DNA from: Gibbula magus
Taxonomy: Eukaryota > Mollusca > Gastropoda > Trochida > Trochidae
DNA: 64,000 bases
Assembly (NCBI GenBank): GCA_936450465.1
Contig: OW388304.1
Coordinates: forward strand, 12,618,708-12,682,707
Direction: 5' to 3'
The position numbers and the translations under genes are program-made. The notes under the pieces were generated by a model. The model had not been told where the DNA came from. It saw only the letters and a list, made by a program, of their open reading frames with translations, and ran no database searches. Within the stretch, counting starts at the first letter, position 1. Each line of letters begins with the position of its first letter. Below, piece after piece: positions 50,562 to 62,200 of the stretch.

Positions 50562-50970
50562 TATCACCCGGGACGAGGGACTTACAACGTTGTACGTCCC
50601 TCCAGGAAGGTTTACAGAGACAATTGTAAACCCTGTTAGGAGGAATTACAATGATTGTAAACCCTGATATGTTCCTAAGAGGATTATGTGAAAGCATAGA
50701 TCTGAAGAAATTATCTTAGACTGATTATGAAAATTTTCTCAAATGTACAGTATGATATGAAGCGCAAATGTTTTGACTAAAAGTTCGTCTCGAACCCGTA
50801 GCTAGTATCACCCCTGGTTCAAGAGCCAACGGTTTAGACTGCTGCGCCGAGAAGACAACGCTATTTAAGCCACTTAATTACATAACGTAACCGTAATCAG
50901 GTATTTTACGAGCGACTCTTCTATTTACTAGGTATCTTCGATAACGCATCAACAAAGCGTCTTTTAAACA
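50562..50970 (-). repeat. Dispersed repeat with tRNA-Leu-like segment (copy 2)
   Basis: Partner of 45,835-46,250, with the same left edge TATCACCCGGGACGAGGGAC. The tRNA-like part, read on the minus strand from about 50,855, has GGCGCAGCAGTCTAAACCGT and GGGTTCGAGACG. No functional tRNA fold is possible. Confidence 0.6.
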
Positions 50971-51178
50971 TAAAAGCTTCCCCTAGGGAAGACAAATACT
51001 GGCTGGATTTTTATGACCTTAACATTGTTCTCAAGGTAACCGTGGAAGCATGTCATGTCAATCCCATAATGGTTATATCATATAATTCTGAGTCGGACAG
51101 GTCACAATCACTTAACATGACTTGAGAAGACAATGTCCACAAATATTTCCTCTTGAGCAGTCATTTTCTCTTTGTATT

Positions 51179-51303
51179 GAATAGCATTCAGTCTTATTGC
51201 TCCTCGGCAAACACTAGCGAAATGTCAGACTTCTTAGAAAGTACCTCATGGGGTGAAGTCCTATTGATTTCAATATTTTGAGCTCTATTTTCCATGACAA
51301 AAT
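51179..51303. other. Conserved block, A4 copy
   Basis: Counterpart of 41,653-41,776; see there. Confidence 0.45.
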
Positions 51304-51450
51304 GGCTAAATATCATTTAGAGGTCGAGGAAATACGACCTGTTGACGGTATAGTTTGTTCTTACCATACACATGAGATCGTTCTGCGGAGGTCGGCTTGT
51401 CCTCTGGTCTTGTTTTCGTTGACATTCTAAATATATAAATTTTGTTATTT

Positions 51451-52020
51451 ATTTAAAATAAATATGTTTTCCAGTTTTGTTTGAAGTGTTATTTAAAAGC
51501 TTTTGGAATAATCATGCTAGTACTTTTTCAATAAATAATATTAATTTAAGACTTCAGTTTCAACCATCACTATAATAATTGCATAACGTGACTCACCAAA
51601 GTAGTTAATAGTTATATAAGAAGTTATATTTATAAATCTCAAGCAAGCTTATATGCTAACACCCTTTTAAATTCAAGCTTTATAATCATGGGATATATCT
51701 AGACTAATCATCGCAGACAACTGTATCGCTTGTTTTAGCCAATCAGAACACCATAGCATGCATAACCTTACATTGAGTATATTTACGTGGGTATGCACCG
51801 TCCGACAGTCGATCATATCCACTTTAGGCCAATTCGAAGAATTTAATATGATATAGTTATTGTAATACCGAGGTAGTTAAACAGCCTAAAGCAAACATGT
51901 CGCTATTCTCGGATCTAATCATATCATCTCAATTTTAGAGAAGAGACATAATTTTAGTTTGAAGTTTAATTTGAAGAATTTTGAGCAGCATTTAATGGAA
52001 ATCTGATTTGAATCAGATCT
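51451..52020. other. Unassigned AT-rich sequence
   Basis: Beyond the duplicated blocks. No open frame, repeat or RNA gene that I recognise. Confidence 0.5.
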
Positions 52021-52065
52021 AACGTGACACTCGTGCTACATTCGTCAGTCTGAGCACTACGCTGC

Positions 52066-52096
52066 TGACGTCATGTCACGTGACCTTCCCTATAAA
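52066..52096 (+). promoter_or_regulatory. Promoter-like patch: CRE, E-box, TATA
   Basis: TGACGTCA at 52,066-52,073, CACGTG at 52,077-52,082 and TATAAA at 52,091-52,096 lie in one GC-richer patch (52,020-52,290) with CCAAT at about 52,119 and ATTGG at about 52,206. Downstream, an ATG at 52,269 runs 19 bases to a GT donor (GAG|GTACGG), which could be a first coding exon, but I could not find a matching second exon. A minus-strand frame of 85 codons covers the same patch. Confidence 0.35.
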
Positions 52097-52738
52097 CTTT
52101 CGCCTTCAATAATTGCAGCCAATGATAGACCTCACTAGATACTACACTGAATGTGGTGTTTCGTGTCAACTCGAGTCGGTCCGACGATTTTGTAGTCTGG
52201 TCGCCGATTGGCTGGGAGAGCAGATGGGGATAAAGGTCACCTGACATGACCTCTATAGTGCAGTGTTCATGGCAGGAACAAAGCGAGGTACGGGTAGTAC
52301 ATTCGATTTGATATAAATGGGATTGCATTTAATTGAAATCACGTTTCAATTACTTATTGTATGTTTAGGCACAAATATTGTCATGTGTTGCTTTCAATTT
52401 CAATAATTCCACACACGAAACACTTCGAGTTTTAGCAAAGAATAGTAACTGAGGTGTTGAAATATCAAACATTGCAAAATGCAGATTCGCAAACACTCAC
52501 GACAGAGTCAAACAAATGTTCATACTCCAGTTATCGAAATTCAACATAACTTGTTGAACATCTTACCGTCCAATAACATTTAAAAATCTCTCACTATTTT
52601 TTAAAATTTTACGTTGATACTCAATTCCGGTCGTTGATGACGTCATCTTCGTTATTGTCATACATGTACAGTCAGCAATCAGACCATTATTACATAATTA
52701 CATTACATTGTTACAACAACATTTTGTATGTTGAGTGT

Positions 52739-52950
52739 CAACTTCCCAATGCAAGGCATAACTGTTGCCAGTCTCCATTACTGGCTGATTTAGGCCTTGC
52801 AGTATTTCCTTAAAACATCTGTGCTTAGAAATCCAGGCCCAGATGCAGCGATTCACTATCTAGGCACAACAAAGCGAGGGAAATACTGCAAGGCTTAAAT
52901 CGGCCAGTAATGCAGACTGGCAAGAGTTATGCCTTGCGTTTGGAAGTTGG
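52739..52950. mobile_element. hAT-type MITE, 212 bp
   Basis: Inverted arms of about 75 bp start CAACTTCC and contain GCAAGGCATAACT and CCTTGCAGTATTTCC with their complements. TTGAGTGT is directly repeated at 52,731-52,738 and 52,951-52,958. An 8 bp target duplication fits the hAT superfamily. No coding capacity. Confidence 0.8.
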
Positions 52951-53128
52951 TTGAGTGTTTCCACGACAAACTTGTTCAATCAGACACAGCAAACGTAACT
53001 TGAGTACAAGTTTTCCTGATGAAAGTCCTAGAACTAATATGTATACATGTAGAGTAGGCTTACATTCATTATATCGCCTTCTTTTCTATACAACTACTTT
53101 CATATGTAATACTTGGTGAAATAGTCTA

Positions 53129-53290
53129 TTAATAATAATAATAATAATATGTCATCTTGTATAGCGCACTTATCAAACTACTCAGCAGTTTCTCAAGGCG
53201 CTGACATTATTACCCTGACGGAATTGTATTTCGGAGCAGCCATAAGCGCTTCACGAAACCAACCGTTAATTCAGGTACCCAATTATACAA
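53129..53290. repeat. Dispersed repeat with (AAT)n head
   Basis: (AAT)n at 53,129-53,149 followed by TATAGCGCACTTATC and CTCAAGGCGCTGACA. The TATAGCGC...AAGGCGC wording is familiar from interspersed repeats of marine invertebrates; this is recollection only. Confidence 0.45.
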
Positions 53291-53299
53291 TTAATTAGT

Positions 53300-56200
53300 C
53301 AATTTCGTTTCACTGAAAAAGTATGAGCAAGCGTATGCATTTAATCTTGGTTTTCGAAGTAGTGCTATATACAACATGTTTCCTAAAGTTTATCAAATGA
53401 TTTCGCTGTAAGCATGTCCGTCAAATTAATAAAACTGTTAGATACATATAATGTTACACAATGATCCGCTTTCAATGTACATCAGACAGTCCTTGACTTG
53501 TAATTAGTTTTTTTAAATGTCAAGCAAATGATGAAATAGATAACATTTACGAAATATGTCATAAATACAAGTGTGTATATATAAATAGATAATGTAATAT
53601 TACTTCGAATCAAATAGCAAATGACGAAATAAGTATTCTTTATTAAAATAATTATGATCTACATTCTAAATATTCAAACAATCTGATATTATTTTGAGAT
53701 GCATTCTTACAGTTTAATAGTCATTGAAATTATTTATTAAGCACTGATCACGATATCAGTATTTATGCCATCGTTTAATGGTAATAGTTCAGTGGTTGAC
53801 GTCATGCGTACAAGAGAAGTGGGATAAGCGTGACACTGAATACTCCGTCTCCACTATGACATTATGTCGAGCAGTGAATGACGTCAAGAAAGGCCAAGAC
53901 TCCAAGGAGTTCTCATGGAGTCAACGTCCACTGCTATTTATGTTGGAGCATGGAAATATAATATGATCATAAGACGGGAAGTTTTGAAAAATCAATAATT
54001 GTAGAGAGCTTATATTTGATTTAGAGGGATCTGGAAGCTTCGGCCATTATGTTTAACTAAGGGCTGTTCTAGAACATGTATTGAAGAAACCTATACACCA
54101 ATATTATGTCAAGTTAAACTAGTTATAATAACAAATCGGATTAGAAAAATCTGATCTACTCGGCTTTACAAGAGAGTTATTTAAGAAATTGCCGCAATTG
54201 TACAGAAATACATCACAAACGTAATTTGAAAAACCTAATTTATTTCATTAAATACAGCTTTACAAAAGAGGTATTTCAGTCATTACACTTATCTTGTCAC
54301 ATTAAAATTAATGACCCCATCTTATGTGAATTGAAAAAAATAAGAATAAATCTGATATATTTGTATCTCATAAATCACAAGATACAATAGCAAAAGAGTT
54401 GTTTTTGTTCAGACGAGACTGTGTGGTAGTATGAATAACATAGGAACTCAAAATTGTGTCTGTATGGTAGGTTTAGAAGGAACAGAGAAGACTCAGTCAC
54501 AAACAAACATGCAGAATGTATTCCAGAGGTCGCCAGGCAGTGGATAAGGTTTTCAGTAATGATCCAGATTTATGAAGCGACTCTTCAGTAGCAGCCATGA
54601 TCAGAAAGGGGGCTATTTCCATAAAACCAATAAATTTGTTCACAGAAACGTAAATTTTAAGGCGAAGCTTTTTCAGAAAAAAGTATTATAAATGAAGGCG
54701 ATACTTTAGTTAGTAAGCGACTCGATCATGATCTATAGCTGTTGATGAATGACTATTGTGGAATGTATTATATTCTACTGGGGAGGTATTATATAGGCAT
54801 AATGCCATTTTACAGTCCATTCAATTTTCCTTGAATAAATATTGTTTAAATTACTCTTAAACTCAATATAGCCATTCTCATGAGTTTAACGTTGGTACCT
54901 TCAATAAAGCTGTTCACAGAAAGATTGCGCTGAGTTGAGGCTGTTGAGGCTGTTCTTAAATATCCATCTTTAAAGATGCACTTATATCAGAGTGTGAGTT
55001 ATTGAGGAATAAGGATGTAGGCTTGCAAACATTAAGTCCATTCAAATGAGTCAAGATTGATCATCTGTAACGGATTGGAACCTTAACACCTTGGTAATTG
55101 AGCATGAGATGTGGCAAGCTAATACACGGAAAATAACAATCGATTGGTCCTTGTCTTTTCGACACTTCGATACATTCGACACATTTCAGAGAGAGAGAGA
55201 ATTGGGTACCGCATAACATTCATATTAGGTTACATTGTATATTGTTTCATCTGTTATGTGTCCATTAGAGGGTATAATGGGAAATACCCCAATCTACCAA
55301 ATAACAAGAATTTAAAGAGATATCACACAACAATTTTATAAATTAAAAGTGATTTTAATAAAGTGTAGAATGAGTAGTAAATCAGTAGTAAATTTGGTTT
55401 AACAATGTAAAAAGTATTCACCGACAAGGTTTACCACCGGCCTGGTGTACACAATCTCAATACCAACAACAATTGATTCGTAACCCAGAGCTATACCTTA
55501 TAAAACTACCCAGTGAAGACAACAAGCTGACACTTTACCCTAAATACCAAGCCCCTTAGAGTTAGATAAAGACATTTCAAGATATAAGCTAATCACTCAA
55601 TTAAAAGAACAATGCCAGCGGAAGCTAAGCCATTGCTACAGTAGGTTCACTCTGAGTTAGAGTATAAGATTAAAATATACATGAATATTCATACACATAC
55701 ACATATATCTACCACTTGAGTAGTCTTATATATATATATAAATCAATTAAGACTTTCGGTCCCTTGAAACATGTCTGAATCTTGAGCGTGCCTCATTTGT
55801 TTAACATAATGGTGTTATAATTATAAATGTGGTATCATGCGGTAACCTTTATGTTGGAATCAGGCATGAGGTCAGCGTTTATTTGTGTACAATAACGTGA
55901 ATATCTATGGCGTATGACGTTTCATCGTAAGAACTGATACCTTATATAGCAGTAGTGTGAGTCATTTCTGTCTTGCATCAGTTCACTTTAATCCACTTTT
56001 ATTCCCAGCTAAGCAAAAAAACGACCCTACTGAAAATAAATGAGTTAGCCAGTTTTCTGAGGCTCCTTATCCATATTTGACAAAATAGTTTTTACTGTTA
56101 TAAGAAAAGACAAGTTAAAGGTACAATACAATTTAAGAGACGAAGATAAGGCGACACTCTTATTTGTCGCTGCACAGCGATTCAAATGCGTGAGAAGCCG

Positions 56201-57430
56201 ATGTATTTCGATCATTTGTTGTTATCAAAATATATTGATAGTCAGTCGCCCTCTCACAGAATCACGCAGAGGTATTATATGTACACATATAGATACTCAT
56301 TTTCATAAAATCAAACGCACTGCATCTTCATTTTACTTGTAGCATTGTGATCTCAATATTGGTATAATATGTTTCATGATATGCTAAACAATTTGCCATT
56401 TTCAAAATATATTCGGAAAAAAACCTTATCAATGTGGCATAAAACCTCCTTTATCTAGGTCACATGGCAAAAAGATAAGACTGGCTCACCCAGTGGCTAC
56501 GGATTCCGGTTACAAATACCTGTTTCTTGAAACCATGTATATTCAAGGTGAGGTTGAGGTGGAAATAATATTGTTTTAATAATAATCAAGTAAGGATGCA
56601 TAATTCTGTTTCAATTTTGGTAAATACACCATCTCTACTTTCGCCGTTCATGTGATTATTAGCTATTCTATCGCCACAAAGGTAACTCAAGTCAACGATT
56701 CTTTTCAAACTTTTCAAAAAATCTCCTACATTACTAGGAAAGGTACAGTGCCGAATTAGAGGATCGGGGTATTTGTGAGCCACTCTCCCCTTTTTACTTG
56801 TTCCATTTTATACATGACCTAATATCACTATGCGGAGATATTTGTGATATTGTGTCACTGTTTTTTGCCATTTTGAAACATGTATTACAGGCAAGTCGTA
56901 ACGGATACTATAACCAACGTCGTACTTCGTATGGGGGTGTCATAAGAATCTGTTATGACACATATGTGTTATAACACCTTCAAGTAATTTGATTGGCTAA
57001 CGATTAACACTACCTGGACTACTTAATCCATTCATATAACGAAAGTGAATTCATTCATGAAATAATATTTACTAATTAACGACACTTATTATCAATATTT
57101 GTCTCATTCTTCATCAGTTAATTCATGAAATCGCACTCACCACAATGATTGATTTTAATTAACAATTAACAAATACATCGTGACTAGCGCAGAGCTAATA
57201 AGCACAAAGATGAGAAAACAGCAAGAGTGTTTGCTCTTTGTCTTACCGTTGGGATTGACATTGCAACGAAACGCTATTCTCAGTCTCTCGCTGAAAACAA
57301 CGTGTACGTAAGAGTACAAATTGACTTTATATTCACAAGACAAGGATAACCGAACGGAAAGGCATTTCAACACTGATGTTCATCTAAAACTTACATTTAG
57401 GTTCTTTTACAATTTACACATTTCGACGAC
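53300..57430. other. Unassigned AT-rich region
   Basis: No gene recognised. A 62-codon ATG frame at 53,778-53,966 is GC-richer than its surroundings and is flanked by TGACGTCA words, but it shows no domain. Near 56,890-57,000 there are weak inverted repeats around TTATGACACATATGTGTTAT. Confidence 0.45.
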
Positions 57431-57441
57431 GAGAATAGCGA

Positions 57442-58600
57442 ATGGCGGCCACCACCGGTTACCCTCCAAAACGCAGAAAGCTAAAACGCAGAATTGCCAT
57501 AATGCAGAATGAATTGGTTGATGGTCAGACTGGTCATACCTAATGAAGTAATGGACTGGTCCCCACACATCCAGTGAGTAGAGGGACACAGTCAGATTGC
57601 TATATGTTTGAGTACGTTTGGTGCCATTTTATTATAAATTCATACTTAAACTAAAGTTTAATAATTCCTTCTCTTTTTTCCAGTACAGTTTATTCTCATA
57701 AGTTATACATTGTGGCATCGAGTGAAAAAATATATATGAATATAACAAAACACATATTAATGGAGCATACGAAAGCCATATTTGATATACAAACAATTTT
57801 ATTGGCAAGTATTGGCTTGTATGTGATAGACATAAGTGAAATATACTTTTAACACATATTTTTGACACACATACAAATGTGTGTGTGTGTGTGTGTGTGT
57901 GTGTCTGTGTGTCTGTGTGTGTCATGAAACGTTATTACAATAAACGTAAATATTTATTACATTTTACCGCAAAAAAACCGTAATAACAATTTACGTCGAT
58001 TTTTTTATTATTATTTTACTTAATTTGATTGAAATACTAAGTGGTTATATTCCAAGTTCCCCGTAAACGATGAAGTCTGGACTTAACCTTCAATATATAT
58101 TTACAAAATTTCAATACAACAACAGTAGCTTAACAAGCTGATCAAAAAGTTTAAGTTGACGATGAACGAGTAATCCTAACAAGCGTATTTTTGTGAAAAT
58201 AGCAAACATTGCACTTGATGATTGGTCAGATAGCCTTTTAATTGCTTTACAAAAGCTTACAAAAATTTGTTTTGAAATATTCCAGATCGTTTAGATAAAG
58301 AGCAAACAGAAATTGGGATAAGTTTTCACCTTTCCTGACACCAATATTCCCAGGGGAAAATTCGGTTACACTTGTCTACCATTATGAGAAACACAAGATT
58401 TTATGTGCTATACATGTTAAACACAAGGTCCAGAATATTTGATTTTTCTGCATTTTAGCTTTCTGCATTTTGGCACGGTTTGGGACATTCCATTATACTA
58501 TGAGGGTTCAGGTGTGTGTGCAACCAACCATAAATAGTGTTGTTTTAACAGTTTTAGCTTTCTGCGTTTTGGGAAGCTACCCGGCCATCATGCCATGTTA
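57442..58600. repeat. Inverted pair of CAAAACGCAGAAAGCTAAAA repeats
   Basis: The phrase at about 57,466-57,490 returns in reverse orientation at about 58,450-58,480 and again at 58,551-58,575. The outer copies also share a GGCC-rich flank, so the interval could be a 1.1 kb element with inverted ends, but no target duplication was found. The (GT)n tract lies between them. Confidence 0.4.
57879..57922 (+). repeat. (GT)n microsatellite
   Basis: About 22 GT units with two GTCT interruptions. Confidence 0.95.
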
Positions 58601-58650
58601 TTCAAGGGACGGATAACTCTCATCTCCTGTCCTCGAGCAGGGAGTTTTAT
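58578..58650 (+). repeat. Dispersed sequence shared with 62,508-62,590
   Basis: Both copies carry a TTATTCA...GGACGGATAAC stretch followed by ATCTC and TGTCC. The copy at 62,508 lies in the last full intron of the Ly6-type gene. It may be a repeat or a duplicated upstream region. Confidence 0.4.
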
Positions 58651-59159
58651 ATTGAGTGTGCTTCCTTCCGAATGACTTGTGCAACTACTTTCCGGAAATT
58701 CCGGAAATCACGAAATTTAGAATGGTTTGATTTTAAAAGTATGAATATTTAACATTGCAATATTATGAACTTCAGTGTTGTGACAGGGTTGGTATTACTC
58801 CACTGCTCTGTTCCGTTATTGGGACAACACAAATATATTTTGAAACATTTTAAATCGTATAAAATACAATTTGGTAATAAATAGGATACATAACTCGTTC
58901 CCCTTTCATATCAAGTTTATGTCCCTCGTGAAAAAATTTTGGGTTTTCTCTCGTCATAGTTCGAGACAAAGCAAAATTATTTCATTCGGGACATAAACAT
59001 AATATGAAAGAAGAAACTCGTTAGTTCTGTCATGTATAAGATACATAGATCTATTGTTGCATGTATACTAATCTGAAAGTTTCCTCAATTATATTCCTAA
59101 AACGTGCGATTTTAAACTGTTGCCATTTCAATATGATTGTGAAAACAAATCGAATCTAA

Positions 59160-59166
59160 TATAAAA
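59160..59166 (+). promoter_or_regulatory. Possible TATA box of the Ly6-type gene
   Basis: TATAAAA ends 34 bases before the ATG at 59,201. A start site about 30 bases downstream would leave a very short 5' leader, so an upstream leader exon is also possible. Confidence 0.3.
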
Positions 59167-59200
59167 CGTCATTAATATTCTTGCCTGTTTTTTTCATCGA

Positions 59201-59252
59201 ATGTCTATCGCTGTTTCAGTGCTTGTTTTCCTTCTTTTCGCCGCATTTAAAG
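59201..59252 (+). CDS. Ly6-type gene exon 1 (signal peptide)
   Basis: ATG plus 16 codons, rich in V, L and F, and one base of the next codon; donor AAAG|GTAAGC. This is the only ATG that gives a signal peptide in frame with exon 2. Confidence 0.8.
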
Positions 59253-62200
59253 GTAAGCTTCAATATATATATAGATGATATAGTGGATGTACGTTATTCT
59301 GCGCATAGCTCAGTTCACTGCAAATAGTTAAGTTCAGCAACAATGGGCGCGACTCGCCACATGGTTGATCCTCTTTTTTTGTTTACACAGTAGTATAACT
59401 GAATACCAAATAGTATCTAGGATAGAATGGTAGCTTATCCTTCCCTCTATGGGTGTATATTAATTATTTAATTCTCATTCTAAGGATCAAGAATTACGTC
59501 ATAATTGTAACTCGGGGAGGAGGATGTACCAGTCTCAGTTAGCTGTTATGCAGGAGCTCCTTGATCATGTTCTTCGCTTAATTGTGTGCTGTAAAAAATA
59601 GGCTCTTTAATAATCCATAGTTTACCCCAAACGTTGGATCAATTGTTTAGAGCTTCTCCTAAGAATGTTCATTTGTGCCTTTTAAGTTGGATATTTATAA
59701 ACTTGAAAACGTGTTATCAAACTTCATGATCACTAGATCAATGAGGTTTAAACAACTTTTTTAATCGTCACCCTCCAGGTGAAGTAAAGAGATAAACGTT
59801 GTTCCTATCTCTATAATCAACTAAATCCTCACCTGATTGTTCTGTTAACACAGCCATTCTCTAAACTTTGAGTTGTTCAACCCTATAAATGTGAGATCTT
59901 TCTCTCTCAAGATTCTGTTGACATCATTTATCTCTATATTTGAGATATACGTTTTCAAATCTTTCCTTGATTGTTCTGTTAAAGGTAGTCTCTCTCAATT
60001 TTAAAATTCGATTCGATTCGATACATTCGTATAATTTATTTTCAGTTTTCAGTTTTCATGCTCTGTTAACATCGCTTTTGCCCTTAAAACAGTTGTCAAC
60101 TCGATACCTTTGTAATCCCCGATTCTGACTGTTAATCGTTTTAGCCATCCTGTGTGACCAGGCCTTCAGATGCTACCACTGTGCGGGCAGCCACGAGTTC
60201 AGTTCCTGCTACATACAGACATGTCCTGCCACCAGCCATGTAGGTATACGTAGTCCTGGACCTAGGTAGATACATGGTCGATAACGTTGTGATAAATCAA
60301 CAAAACCTGCAGCTATAGTAGACTTGTGATCATTCTGTCTGGGATAGATGAATATATGTTGAAGCTGTGTTAAAACATGATAAATGTAAAAAAAAAAACC
60401 ATTAAAGTATAGTATCTTCGTACGTTACATGAATGAATGAATGAACGACAGTGAACGAGAGATGTACACTAGCTACACGAATGTTTGATATTTGTAACAT
60501 GCAATTTATCTTCGATATTTGTAACATACAAGTACACTAGTTTTATCATATTCATTACATACGTGTACAATATATCTACGATATTCGTAACATGCGTGTA
60601 CAATATATCTACGATATTTTATTATTCGTGCAAATGATATGATATATGTAACATGCGTGTACAATATTTCTACGATGGTATGTGCACAATATATCTACGA
60701 CGTTACGTGGATTGTATATGTATAAGATACACGTTAGATCAATAGCCTCCGTAATTTACTTAAAACGTAGGCCTAGTTGTTGTTTCCTTGTCCTGCCAGG
60801 CGATTATTTGTGTTTGTTGTGGTTCAATCAGGAAGGTATTTTGAGAATGGGCGACTCTTTCATGTGGTTTACTCACTCGGAGCTCTGCACCTACATATGT
60901 GATAAATACACAATGAAAGCACAATGCGTAAACATTGACAAGTTATGGAAAATGCGCAATGGACATGTACGATAGCTCATATTTTAGTTTTCTTGTTCAG
61001 TCTTATTGTGCCTATTGGAGATGAACCTTTCACTATCATATACTCCAGGTGTGCTCCTTCGAAGAGAGACTAGTGCAAGGAAGTTTTCGGACACTGTATG
61101 GTGGATGTACTACAGAACATGTAGGTATATTTCACAGGGAATGCTTTCAGAAAGCACATTTTATCAGATCAAGCTTAACTTGTATTCTTTAACATGATAT
61201 ACTCATGGTAAAAATGTTTTACACCCCTAAACAGAAAATGGATTGTAGCAAATACAATGCATTTAACAATTAATATTGTTCGATATTATGGTATTTTCGA
61301 AATAAAATGGCCAAAACACATTATGTGAACTAAATATTACATGCCACGTATTCACTGTGTTCGAATGAGACTCCATGAAAGATGTTGTGTATATTTGGGT
61401 TCAGTATTAAAAAACATTCAAATGCAACCTTTTATTATTTATTAGAACCAACATGAGAACACCTAAACACTGTAACAATATACCAAATGCTAAGATCTCA
61501 AGACACAAGGAATGAACTCTTTCGAATAAATTTCATTTTTCTTATTTTCTTCTTTCTTTGTTATTTTAAAGTACAAATGGAGAAATAGCAAATTCTCAAA
61601 GCCACTATTCAGAAAAAGAAATCCAGTAGTGACATGTTTTACAAAAACAATAATGGAAACTGACACGTTACGTTGTTTATATAACATTTCATTCCAATAA
61701 CGATTAGGGGGTGTCAACCATTATTACCATGAGTATACTAAGCTTAACTTTGACACGGTCACAGTTTTGTCTTGTGAAAGGCTATCAGTGAAACTGCATT
61801 GAACACGGCTCCTGTTACTTTTAAATTGCTTCAATCTAATAAACTGACATTCAACCCGCAATAATATCCGAAAATTCCTCACATACTCGAATGTCCTTCT
61901 CCAGCGATCATGGAATGAATATAACAACACACTGCAAGCAACATGCTTTTTGCGATAGATTGATTTAATAACATGTTAAACCTATTTTTTGGAACACCGA
62001 TCTATTGTTATATAATTTCTTACTTTGAAGTTTACACGGATTCCCGAACGTTGGTTGGTTGAGACCACGGTCATGTGATTAGAATTTCAAGGTTCATTGT
62101 CCATGAACTCTTGGAAAATCGTTCATACTCGTGTGAACGCTTGCAGGTCGTGTGAACGTTCGACGGTACTGTAGCATTCTTTCCTGATTGAGCGTGATTT

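Larger units (their letters stand above)
48225..51450 (+). repeat. Segmental repeat block A, copy A4 (last copy)
   Basis: Starts at once after B3 and follows block A through 48,840, 49,140, 50,030-50,120 and 50,165. Its right part, 51,080-51,450, matches A3b at 41,570-41,935. It contains one complete TTAA element, one broken end of the same family and a tRNA-like repeat. No gene is seen. Confidence 0.65.

Noticed and set aside
53778..53966. 62-codon ATG frame, GC-richer than surroundings
   Set aside because: No recognised domain, no second exon in compatible phase, and part of its composition comes from TGACGTCA words. Left as unassigned.
57442..57543. 33-residue ATG frame with a basic P-P-K-R-R-K-L-K-R-R stretch like a nuclear signal
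   Set aside because: The basic stretch lies in a repeated phrase that recurs inverted at 58,450 and 58,551, where the frame is broken.
60682..60975. 97-codon frame inside intron 2 of the Ly6-type gene, with several cysteines
   Set aside because: The cysteine spacing does not fit the fold, it starts within the minisatellite edge, and the exon 2 to exon 3 join is in frame without it.
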